DNA of 5,392 nt from JAQGMV01 sp035525455 (lineage in GTDB: Bacteria; Pseudomonadota; Gammaproteobacteria; Burkholderiales; SG8-41), in the NCBI GenBank assembly GCA_035525455.1, contig DATLEF010000037.1:1-5392 (forward strand). Direction: 5' to 3'. Shown here piece by piece: positions 1 to 5,392 of this stretch. A program made the translations under genes and the position numbers. Under the pieces are notes generated by a model. The model saw only the letters and a list, made by a program, of their open reading frames with translations. It had not been told where the DNA came from and ran no database searches. Position 1 is the first letter of the stretch; each line of letters begins with the position of its first letter.

Positions 1-1
1 C

Positions 2-982
2 GTGGCCTGCGTCCACAATCCGATGATCGGCACCGAGTTCGAAGCGCTCGAGTACGCCGAGCCACAGTTGTTTCCGGAACGACGTACGACAAATCCTCAG
101 CGCGTGCTCGTGCTGGGCGCCGGCGTGAGCGGCGCCGAAGCCGCCCGCGTTCTCGCTGCGCGCGGTCATCGTGTCGAAGTGTGGGAGAAATCGCCGCACA
201 CGGGCGGACAAATGCCGCTCGCGACTGCAGCGCCGGATAAGCGCGAAGTGGAACCCGTATGGAGCTACCGCGCGCAGTCGCTCGACATGCTGGGCGTGCA
301 CGTCAAATGCGGCGTTCAGGCGAGCGCGCGTGCGCTGCGAGACTACGCCCCGGACTTCGCGATCATCGCAACCGGCGCGCGCCCACGGCCGTGTCCGTTC
401 GATGTGAGTCGCCTGCGGAACGACATCAGCGTGGTGCACGCGTGGGACATACTCGCAAAGCCCGATTGCGTACCACCAGGCAGCAGCGTGACTATCGTCG
501 GCGGCGGCATGGTTGGAATGGAAACGGCGGATCTCCTGAGCGTGCGCGGTGTGCGGTGTACGGTCGTCGAGGCCCTGCGAACCGTCGCCGAAGGCATGGC
601 GCGCAACAACCGCATGGAGCTGATCGAACGCGTCGCGGAGCGCGGCACGCGCATGCTGACCGAAGCGCGTGTGGTCGATGCTCGAGATGCTCATCTGGAG
701 CTGGAAGGTACTGACGGAGCGACGACGCGGCTCGATATCGGGAGGTTCCTTATCATCGCGATCGGGCCTGCGCCCGATCGGGAAGCCGCGCAGATGTGCG
801 AGGAGGCGGGCGTGCCCTACGCGCTCGTAGGAGATGCAAACAAGCCCGGCGATTTCCTGACGTGTCTGCGCGATGCTTGGATGGTCGCGCTGAGCGTCGA
901 TCATCGGTTTCGTCAACACGCCCCGCTGGGTACCGAGCGCTTAAACTCTACGGACCAGCCACAAACAACCATTCACCACTGA
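2..982 (+). CDS. OYE-type FMN/FAD/4Fe-4S oxidoreductase, C-terminal part (5' truncated by window edge)
   Basis: This is the C-terminal part of an NADH:flavin oxidoreductase of the 2,4-dienoyl-CoA reductase / trimethylamine dehydrogenase class. In that class an N-terminal FMN TIM barrel, a 4Fe-4S cluster and a C-terminal FAD/NAD(P)-binding region pass electrons from NAD(P)H to the substrate. About 326 residues are visible. The frame is open to the left edge, and the first codon (GTG) is internal, not a start. Cys3 in 'ACVHNP' matches the last cluster cysteine of the family, which sits just before an xNPxxGxE motif. A first Rossmann motif GAGVSG (39-44) ends its second strand at Glu62, followed by GG (68-69). 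ATGARP lies at 123-128. A second dinucleotide motif GGGMVG (167-172) has Glu190. The FAD-binding GDANKPG lies at 277-283. The TIM barrel and the other three cluster cysteines lie outside the window. The last 20 or so residues are polar and AT-richer and may be a variable tail. The lactonase-like gene follows after 16 bases. The substrate is unknown: enoyl-CoA or enoate reduction, or amine demethylation, are all possible for this class. Confidence 0.9.
   Translation: MACVHNPMIGTEFEALEYAEPQLFPERRTTNPQRVLVLGAGVSGAEAARVLAARGHRVEVWEKSPHTGGQMPLATAAPDKREVEPVWSYRAQSLDMLGVHVKCGVQASARALRDYAPDFAIIATGARPRPCPFDVSRLRNDISVVHAWDILAKPDCVPPGSSVTIVGGGMVGMETADLLSVRGVRCTVVEALRTVAEGMARNNRMELIERVAERGTRMLTEARVVDARDAHLELEGTDGATTRLDIGRFLIIAIGPAPDREAAQMCEEAGVPYALVGDANKPGDFLTCLRDAWMVALSVDHRFRQHAPLGTERLNSTDQPQTTIHH
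759..780. repeat. 9-bp perfect inverted repeat with 4-base loop, intragenic
   Basis: CGATCGGGC (759-767) and GCCCGATCG (772-780) are exact reverse complements separated by CTGC. In RNA this would be a stable GC-rich hairpin. It lies inside the OYE-type gene over the codons for AIGPAPDR, without a following T run, so it does not look like an intrinsic terminator. Confidence 0.5.
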
Positions 983-998
983 TGTCTCACGATTATTC

Positions 999-1793
999 AT
1001 GACCCTCCCCACTTACGAAGTCTTCGCGATTAAATACGCGCAGCGTGACGCGCGCCGCACCAATCACTTCCTCGGCGGCGACCCGCACGATGCGCCGATG
1101 CCGATGGATTATTTCGTCTGGCTCATCCGCAACAGCGATCGCACGATCGTGCTCGACGTCGGTTTCACGGCGGAAATCGCGGCGCAGCGCAAGCGCGTGC
1201 ACCTGCGCACGCCTGCCGCGGGACTGCTGAAGCTCGGCGTGAACGCGGCCGAAGTGCGTGAGGTCGTCGTGAGCCACATGCATTACGACCACATCGGCAC
1301 GTTCGGGGATTTCGCGAAAGCACGCTTTCACCTCCAGGACGACGAGATGACGTTCGTTACGGGACGCCACATGTGCCACAAGCAGTTGCGGCACAGCTTC
1401 GAAGTGGAAGACGTCGTCGGTGTCGTGCGCATGGTGTACGACGGGCGCGTGGAGTTTCACGACGGCGATGACGAGCTCGCTCCGGGCATTACGGTGCATC
1501 GCATCGGCGGACATACGGCGGGCCTGCAGTGCATGCGCGTGCACACCAAGCGCGGATGGGTCGTGCTCGCGTCGGATACGAGTCACTATTACGAGCATTT
1601 CGAGCAGGGGCGGGTGTTTCCCACGACGTTCGACATCGGCGGCGTGCTCGAGGGCTATCGCAAGCTCTTCACCCTCGCCGAATCGCCCGCGCACATCGTT
1701 CCGGGCCACGATCCGCTCGTGATGCAGCGCTATCCGGCAGCCTCGGGTGCTCTTGAAGGCATCGCGGTGCGGCTCGACGTGATGCCGAAGTAA
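999..1793 (+). CDS. MBL-fold metallohydrolase, N-acyl homoserine lactonase family
   Basis: This is a 264-residue cytoplasmic metallo-beta-lactamase-fold hydrolase with no signal peptide. Its length is close to that of AiiA-type lactonases (about 250). The metal site is complete: HMHYDH at 93-98 gives His93, His95, Asp97 and His98; His172 lies in GGHTAG; Asp193 lies in ASDTSHYY; His237 lies in VPGHDP. The order and spacing match the AiiA ligands (His104/106, Asp108, His109, His169, Asp191, His235). AiiA-like enzymes open the homoserine lactone ring, but the same subfamily includes hydrolases of other lactones and esters. The residue three after the bridging Asp, Tyr194 in AiiA, is His196 here, with Tyr197-Tyr198 next. 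No in-frame ATG, GTG or TTG lies between the preceding gene and ATG 999, which fixes the start. No clear Shine-Dalgarno is present, so translation may be coupled to the upstream gene. The context (OYE reductase before, two MmgE/PrpD genes after) favours a catabolic lactonase or esterase over quorum quenching; that part is inference. Confidence 0.88.
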   Translation: MTLPTYEVFAIKYAQRDARRTNHFLGGDPHDAPMPMDYFVWLIRNSDRTIVLDVGFTAEIAAQRKRVHLRTPAAGLLKLGVNAAEVREVVVSHMHYDHIGTFGDFAKARFHLQDDEMTFVTGRHMCHKQLRHSFEVEDVVGVVRMVYDGRVEFHDGDDELAPGITVHRIGGHTAGLQCMRVHTKRGWVVLASDTSHYYEHFEQGRVFPTTFDIGGVLEGYRKLFTLAESPAHIVPGHDPLVMQRYPAASGALEGIAVRLDVMPK

Positions 1794-1799
1794 GGGGGA
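1792..1799 (+). promoter_or_regulatory. Shine-Dalgarno for first MmgE/PrpD gene
   Basis: The purine run AAGGGGGA begins within the TAA stop of the lactonase-like gene and ends 8 bases before ATG 1808. It is the best ribosome-binding site on the plus strand of this window and supports both the 1808 start and co-translation of the two genes from one mRNA. Confidence 0.75.
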
Positions 1800-1807
1800 C
1801 AGACGCG

Positions 1808-3208
1808 ATGAGCACCACCCAAGCCCCTTTACTTGAAAACGCCACGCGCGATCTCGCGCGCTTCGGCTCGGCGCTGCGCTTCGAAGACCTGCCGCAGGAC
1901 GTCGTTGAGCGCATCAAGCTTTCGGTGCTCGACAGCATCGGCTGCTGCCTCTTCGGCGCGACGCTGCCGTGGACGCGCAAAGTCGCTGAGATGGCGCTGG
2001 CAGAAGGCGCGCGGCCCTCGGCATCGCTCATCGGAATGGGCAAGAAAACGTCGGTGTCGCTTGCGGCGCTCGTGAACGGCACTGGCGGCCACGCTTTCGA
2101 GCTCGACGACATACACAAGGAATCGATCATCCACATGGGATCGCTCGCGACCCCGGTCGCGCTTGCGTTCGCAGAGGAAAAGGGTGCTTCGAGCGGACGC
2201 GACGTGATCACCGCGATGACCGCAGGCTACGAAATCGGCGCGCGCGTGGGCAATGCGGCGACGATGAGCCTTTTCTTTCGCGGCTTTCATCCGCAAGGCA
2301 CGTCCGGCGCTTTTTGCGCCGCCGCGACCGCGGCGCGCATGCTCGCGCTCGACGCCGGCCGCTTTCAACACGCGCTCGGAATAGTCGGCTCCCAGGCAGG
2401 TGGATTGATGGCGGCCCAGGAAGGCGCGATGGTGAAGCGCTTCCATTCGGGACGCGCTGCGCAAAGCGGCGTGTATTCAGCGTTGCTCGCTGCAAACGAA
2501 TTCACCGGTATCACCGACGTGCTCGAAGCACCTTACGGCGGATATCTCACGTGCTATTCGAACGAGCCGAATCCATCGCGGCTTACGGCCGGGCTCGGCT
2601 CCGCGTGGGAAACGCTCAACGTCGGCTACAAACCTCACGCGAGCGTGACCAGCATCCACACGGCGCTCGACGGCCTGGGCGAGATCATGCGCGAGAACAA
2701 GCTCCGCGCCGAAGACATCAAACACGTGGACGCGGGCTTAAGCCCGATGACGCACGTGCATTGCGCGTGGACCTACAAAGCTCAAGGCGTCACCGCGGCG
2801 CAGATGAATCTCTTTTACGGGCTCGCCGTAATCGCACTCGACGGCATGGCGTTCACCGAGCAGTACCGCGAAGCGCGCCTGAAGGACCCGAAGATCCTCG
2901 ATTTCATTGCGCGTACCAGCGCCCGAGTCGATCCGGAGATCGAGGGCATGGGCGCACCGTTCCGGCATGCGGCGCGCATGAAGGTCGAGGCGAAAGACGG
3001 CCGGACCTTCGAGAAGCTCCTCCTGCACCGGCGCGGCAGCCCTGAACATCCGCTCAAGCCCGAAGACATCGAATACAAGTTCCGGCACGTCGTGAGCCCG
3101 TGCGTTTCCAAGGCTGACGCGGACAAAATCGTGAAGGTCGTGGCATCGCTCGAGAAGCTGGACGACTTATCCGATCTCGTGGCGATCATCGCCGCACCCA
3201 CCACCTGA
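1808..3208 (+). CDS. MmgE/PrpD family protein (first copy)
   Basis: This 466-residue soluble protein has the usual length for the MmgE/PrpD fold: a large all-helical domain and a smaller alpha/beta lid inserted toward the C-terminus. Known members are 2-methylcitrate dehydratase (PrpD), cis-aconitate decarboxylase (CAD/ACOD1) and iminodisuccinate epimerase. Family marks visible are LDSIGCCLFG (41-50), FELDDIH (98-103), a conserved His109 in IIHMG, GYEIGARVG (140-148), RGFH (158-161), MVKRFHSG (208-215), YKPHAS (274-279) with His284, and a C-terminal DGRTFE lid segment (397-402). By position, His109, His161 and Lys210 line up with active-site residues His103, His159 and Lys207 of cis-aconitate decarboxylase. 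A histidine at the ACOD1 His277 position (Lys+5) is not obvious; His277 and His284 lie on either side of it. It starts at ATG 1808 behind a strong Shine-Dalgarno. A second, divergent copy follows after 11 bases. The exact reaction cannot be named; a standard propionate 2-methylcitrate role is unlikely because no prpB or prpC is visible. Confidence 0.92.
   Translation: MSTTQAPLLENATRDLARFGSALRFEDLPQDVVERIKLSVLDSIGCCLFGATLPWTRKVAEMALAEGARPSASLIGMGKKTSVSLAALVNGTGGHAFELDDIHKESIIHMGSLATPVALAFAEEKGASSGRDVITAMTAGYEIGARVGNAATMSLFFRGFHPQGTSGAFCAAATAARMLALDAGRFQHALGIVGSQAGGLMAAQEGAMVKRFHSGRAAQSGVYSALLAANEFTGITDVLEAPYGGYLTCYSNEPNPSRLTAGLGSAWETLNVGYKPHASVTSIHTALDGLGEIMRENKLRAEDIKHVDAGLSPMTHVHCAWTYKAQGVTAAQMNLFYGLAVIALDGMAFTEQYREARLKDPKILDFIARTSARVDPEIEGMGAPFRHAARMKVEAKDGRTFEKLLLHRRGSPEHPLKPEDIEYKFRHVVSPCVSKADADKIVKVVASLEKLDDLSDLVAIIAAPTT
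2733..2746. repeat. 14-bp perfect palindrome inside first MmgE/PrpD gene
   Basis: CGGGCTTAAGCCCG is a perfect 14-bp palindrome within the coding sequence. It includes TTA (Leu311), which looks rare in this GC-rich gene. CACGTG hexamers lie on both sides at 2723-2728 and 2753-2758. It has no poly-T tail and is not at a gene end, so it is not a terminator. It may be chance. Confidence 0.5.
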
Positions 3209-3219
3209 ATACGGTCATC

Positions 3220-4566
3220 ATGGCAAAAGACACTTACGCTCAACAACTCGCCGCGCGCTTCGCAGGCCTCACGCTGAACCAGATCGAGCCTTCGTCGCGG
3301 GCGGCAGTGAAGCGCCTCCTCATGGATTATCTCGGGGTTGCGCTCGCAGGAAGTCAGAGCGAGAGCGGACACATAGCCCGCCGGTTCGCGAAAGAGCACG
3401 GCGCGAAGCCGCAGGCGAAACTGATCGGCGATAACGCGCGCGTCGACATTACGATGGCGGCGTTTGCGAACGCGATCTCGTCGCACAGCATCGAGCTCGA
3501 CGACATTGATGTGCTTGCGCTGTTCCACTTCAGCCCGCCTGTTTACTCGGCTGCGCTCGCCGCTGCGGAATACGCGGGCGCAAACGGCAAGCAGCTGCTG
3601 ACGGCGCTGGCCGCGGGCTGCGAGATGATGGAGCGTGCAAGCAAAGCGACCAATCCGTCGCTGCGCAATCGCGGCTTTCACACGACGCCGTCGTGCGGTG
3701 TCTTCGGCGCGACCGTTGCGGCAGGAAAGCTCCTCAAGCTTCCGAAAGACAAGCTCGTCTCCGCGCTCGGTATGGCCGGCGCACAGGCGTCAGGCCTCAT
3801 GGAGATGTATGGCCCGTCAATGCAGAAGCGCTTCAATCCCGGGCCGACAGCGCGCAACGGCGTGACGGCCGCACGCATGGCGCAGCTCGGATTCACGGGC
3901 GCAGACACGATTTTCGAAGGCGAACGCGGCTTCCTGAAAACCTTCAGCGACGTGACAGAGCCGAGTGCGCTGGGCGAGAACCTGAAGGGCGCGTACGAGC
4001 TCCTGATCGAGTTCAAGCCGTACTCGTGCGCGCGTCCCATACACAACGCCATCGACTGCGCGCTGGACGTGCGCGGGAAGGGCGTGAAAGCCCGCGACGT
4101 CACGAAGATCGATTTCACGCGCCATCCCGACTGGGCGCGCTATCACCAGAACAAGGCGCCGCGCACCTATCACGAGGCGCAGGTGTCGCTGCCGTTCTCG
4201 GTCGCGATGGCGCTGATCGAAGGCAAGGCTCTGCTGGAGCAGTACAGCGACCGCAACATCCGCAACACCGAGGTGAAGCGATTGATGGGGATCACGTCGA
4301 TCTCCGAAGATGCATCGCTGCCGCGCGGCGTCTCCTGCAAGATGACCGCGACGCTGAAAGACGGCCGTGTGCTCACTTCACAGGTCGACTATCCGAAAGG
4401 CTCGATCCAGAACCCGATGACCGATGCCGAGCTGCGCGCGAAGTTCGACAGTCTGGCGGGCCCGGTGATCGGCGCGAAACGCGCGGCTACCCTGGCGGAG
4501 CAGGTGATGGACCTCGAAAAGCTGCGGGACGTTGGTGAATTGATGAAGCTCACGGCAGCTCGCTAG
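3220..4566 (+). CDS. MmgE/PrpD family protein (second copy)
   Basis: This is a 448-residue member of the same fold as the preceding gene but clearly diverged from it. Aligned motifs are MDYLGVALAG (35-44), IELDDID (91-97), LFHFSPP (101-107) with His103, GCEMMERA (133-140), RGFH (151-154), MQKRFNPG (201-208) with Lys203, FKPYSCARPIH (265-275) with Lys266 and His275, and a C-terminal lid with KDGRVL (380-385), NPMTDAEL (398-405) and KFD (408-410). His103, His154 and Lys203 correspond to ACOD1 His103, His159 and Lys207. The KPYSC segment and NPMTDAEL lid are closer to the family consensus than in the first copy. It starts at ATG 3220, 11 bases after the previous stop, with no convincing Shine-Dalgarno, so coupled translation is likely. 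It is the last gene of the plus-strand unit, and its TAG ends 8 bases from the stop of a convergent gene. The substrate is unknown. Two copies could act on successive intermediates, on different stereoisomers, or as a hetero-oligomer. Confidence 0.92.
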   Translation: MAKDTYAQQLAARFAGLTLNQIEPSSRAAVKRLLMDYLGVALAGSQSESGHIARRFAKEHGAKPQAKLIGDNARVDITMAAFANAISSHSIELDDIDVLALFHFSPPVYSAALAAAEYAGANGKQLLTALAAGCEMMERASKATNPSLRNRGFHTTPSCGVFGATVAAGKLLKLPKDKLVSALGMAGAQASGLMEMYGPSMQKRFNPGPTARNGVTAARMAQLGFTGADTIFEGERGFLKTFSDVTEPSALGENLKGAYELLIEFKPYSCARPIHNAIDCALDVRGKGVKARDVTKIDFTRHPDWARYHQNKAPRTYHEAQVSLPFSVAMALIEGKALLEQYSDRNIRNTEVKRLMGITSISEDASLPRGVSCKMTATLKDGRVLTSQVDYPKGSIQNPMTDAELRAKFDSLAGPVIGAKRAATLAEQVMDLEKLRDVGELMKLTAAR

Positions 4567-4574
4567 GCGCGCCC

Positions 4575-4934
4575 TTATCGCTTGTCGTATTTAGTCGCGC
4601 GCCCGCGAGACTTCCGAACCGGATATTTTTTCGCGTTGAGCGCGAGCTTGCGCTCGGCGGCATCGGCGAGATCGATGCCGAGCTTGTCGCACAGCCGGAT
4701 CAGGAACAGCAGCACGTCGGCTGCTTCGAGCGCGACTTCTTCGCGCGTTGCGGCGGACAGGTTTTCGGCCTGCTCGAACGTGAGCCACTGGAAATGCTCG
4801 ACGAGTTCGCCCACTTCACCCGTCAGCGCCATCGCGAGATTTTTCGGATTGTGAAACTGGTTCCAGTCGCGCTCGGCCGCGAACTGGTCGAGACTCGCTC
4901 TCAAGGCTTCCAACCGGTCTTGATTTTTCGGCAT
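4575..4934 (-). CDS. MazG-fold nucleotide pyrophosphohydrolase, dCTPase (DCTPP1)-like
   Basis: This 119-residue all-alpha NTP pyrophosphatase should hydrolyse a (deoxy)nucleoside triphosphate to the monophosphate and pyrophosphate in the cytoplasm with Mg2+. It is a nucleotide-pool cleaning role, best known for dCTP and modified dCTP in the DCTPP1 subgroup. The Mg2+-binding signature is clear: EVGE at 40-43 (ExxE) and EAAD at 70-73 (ExxD), with Glu66 also present. The N-terminal FAAERDWNQFHNPKNL (18-33) and HFQW (47-50) segments strongly resemble the dCTPase subgroup rather than two-domain MazG. The basic C-terminal tail KYPVRKSRGRATKY (103-116) is typical of bacterial homologues. The start is ATG at 4934. 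The frame stays open further upstream, but a Shine-Dalgarno lies correctly before this ATG, the homology begins there, and longer versions would run into the divergent transporter gene. It is convergent with the MmgE/PrpD operon and probably functionally unrelated to it. Confidence 0.9.
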   Translation of the reverse strand: MPKNQDRLEALRASLDQFAAERDWNQFHNPKNLAMALTGEVGELVEHFQWLTFEQAENLSAATREEVALEAADVLLFLIRLCDKLGIDLADAAERKLALNAKKYPVRKSRGRATKYDKR

Positions 4935-4943
4935 GCGTGGTCG

Positions 4944-4951
4944 CTTCCCTT
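4944..4951 (-). promoter_or_regulatory. Shine-Dalgarno for the MazG-fold gene
   Basis: Read on the minus strand, AAGGGAAG ends 9 bases before ATG 4934. This spacing selects the 119-residue form over longer N-terminal extensions in the same open frame. Confidence 0.65.
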
Positions 4952-4979
4952 GCGTCGTGATCCCGGATTCTAATTGCCT

Positions 4980-5392
4980 GTGACCCAGCGGCGCTTCGAA
5001 CCTTATCGCAGCGACATCCCGGCGCGCCTCGACCGCCTGCCGTGGAGCCGCTTTCACTGGCTCGTCGTCATCGCGCTCGGCGCGAGCTGGGCAATCGACG
5101 GGCTGGAAGTGACGCTGAAAGGCGCCGTCAGCGGCGTTCTGCAGGACCCGGGGACGCTGCATCTTTCGAGCACCGAGATCGGCCTTGCGGCTTCGTCCTA
5201 TCTGCTCGGTGCGGTCATCGGGGCGCTTTTCTGCGGCCACCTGACCGATCGCTATGGACGCGCGCGCCTCTTCTTCATCACCATGGGTATCTATCTCACC
5301 GGCACGCTGCTGACGGCGTTTTCGTGGGACCTTGTCAGCCTCGCCGCTTTTCGCTGGATCACGGGTTTCGGCATCGGCGGCGAATACGCAGC
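4980..5392 (+). CDS. MFS transporter, N-terminal part (3' truncated by window edge)
   Basis: This is the first 137 residues of a major facilitator superfamily inner-membrane carrier; the frame is open to the right edge. Segments visible are a cytoplasmic N-terminus (1-24), TM1 about 25-47 with a buried acidic residue Asp40 in AIDGLE, TM2 about 67-86, and the family signature loop GHLTDRYGRAR (86-96). TM3 lies about 97-114 and TM4 about 117-133, ending in GFGIGGEYA (129-137). An acidic residue in TM1 and the R-x(4)-GxGxGGE pattern in TM4 are typical of the metabolite/sugar:H+ symporter subfamilies that carry carboxylates, aromatic acids and related compounds; the substrate is not predictable. 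GTG 4980 is the chosen start. An in-frame TAA at 4971-4973 leaves only TTG 4974 as an alternative, and there is no strong Shine-Dalgarno (at best GGA near 4964-4966). The gene is divergent from the MazG-fold gene across 45 bases, so its promoter must be within or overlap that gene's 5' end. Confidence 0.88.
   Translation, partial: MTQRRFEPYRSDIPARLDRLPWSRFHWLVVIALGASWAIDGLEVTLKGAVSGVLQDPGTLHLSSTEIGLAASSYLLGAVIGALFCGHLTDRYGRARLFFITMGIYLTGTLLTAFSWDLVSLAAFRWITGFGIGGEYA

Noticed and set aside
2..4. GTG at the left edge as a true start of the OYE-type gene
   Set aside because: The sequence there already reads into the last cluster cysteine and the NPxxGxE motif, which lie mid-protein in this family; the gene is cut by the window edge.
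993..1709. A 238-codon open frame on the minus strand opposite the lactonase-like gene
   Set aside because: The opposing plus-strand frame has a full metal-binding motif set. The minus-strand translation is Arg/His/Val-rich with no recognisable domain, as expected of an antisense shadow in GC-rich DNA.
2305..2321. CGGCGC-TTTTT-GCGCCG hairpin as a possible terminator
   Set aside because: The T run is the loop, not the tail, and it lies in the middle of the first MmgE/PrpD gene, which continues without interruption.
1829..2464. A 211-codon open frame on the minus strand opposite the first MmgE/PrpD gene
   Set aside because: It is an antisense shadow: Arg/Ala/His-rich, no motif, and fully covered by a recognised gene.
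1808..3208. Calling the first MmgE/PrpD gene prpD (2-methylcitrate dehydratase)
   Set aside because: No prpB, prpC or acnD lies nearby and the family covers several reactions; the sequence supports only the family name.
2815..3681. A 288-codon open frame on the minus strand spanning the junction of the two MmgE/PrpD genes
   Set aside because: It lies wholly opposite two well-supported genes, has an Arg- and Ser-rich composition without family motifs, and has no supported start.
4935..5240. An N-terminal extension of the MazG-fold gene to a start near 5240 (221 residues)
   Set aside because: The extra residues have no similarity to the family, would overlap the MFS gene, and a good Shine-Dalgarno is placed before ATG 4934.

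Overview
The window is about 5.4 kb of GC-rich (roughly 60-65% by eye) bacterial chromosome. It is gene-dense, with six protein-coding genes and almost no intergenic space. Codon choice (strong C/G third positions) and the gene families present suggest a proteobacterium, most plausibly a betaproteobacterium such as a Burkholderiales-like soil or water organism. That placement is inference, since no rRNA or other marker gene is present.

Layout. Positions 1-4566 hold four plus-strand genes separated by only 16, 14 and 11 bases, so they probably form one transcriptional unit. They are: (i) the C-terminal part of an Old-Yellow-Enzyme-type iron-sulfur/flavin oxidoreductase (2,4-dienoyl-CoA reductase / trimethylamine dehydrogenase class), cut by the left edge; (ii) a metallo-beta-lactamase-fold hydrolase of the N-acyl homoserine lactonase family with a complete two-metal site; (iii) and (iv) two clearly different members of the MmgE/PrpD family (2-methylcitrate dehydratase / cis-aconitate decarboxylase fold). 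A convergent minus-strand gene (4575-4934) encodes a small MazG-fold, dCTPase-like nucleotide pyrophosphohydrolase. Its stop codon lies 8 bases from the stop of the second MmgE/PrpD gene. Divergent from it, starting at GTG 4980, is the N-terminal third of a major facilitator transporter, cut by the right edge.

How it may work. A flavin reductase, a lactonase-like hydrolase and two MmgE/PrpD enzymes in one operon look like a catabolic module for an unsaturated and/or lactone-containing carboxylic acid, and the nearby MFS carrier could be the uptake step. The reductase would act on a C=C (or C-N) bond, the hydrolase would open a lactone or cleave an ester/thioester, and the MmgE/PrpD proteins would hydrate, dehydrate, decarboxylate or epimerise a carboxylate. 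The substrate cannot be read from the sequence. No luxI or luxR gene is visible, so the quorum-quenching label usually given to gene (ii) may mislead. No RNA gene, CRISPR array, insertion sequence, phage gene or clear terminator was found. The window reads as an ordinary but functionally uncharacterised catabolic operon plus a housekeeping gene, not as an obviously new type of system.
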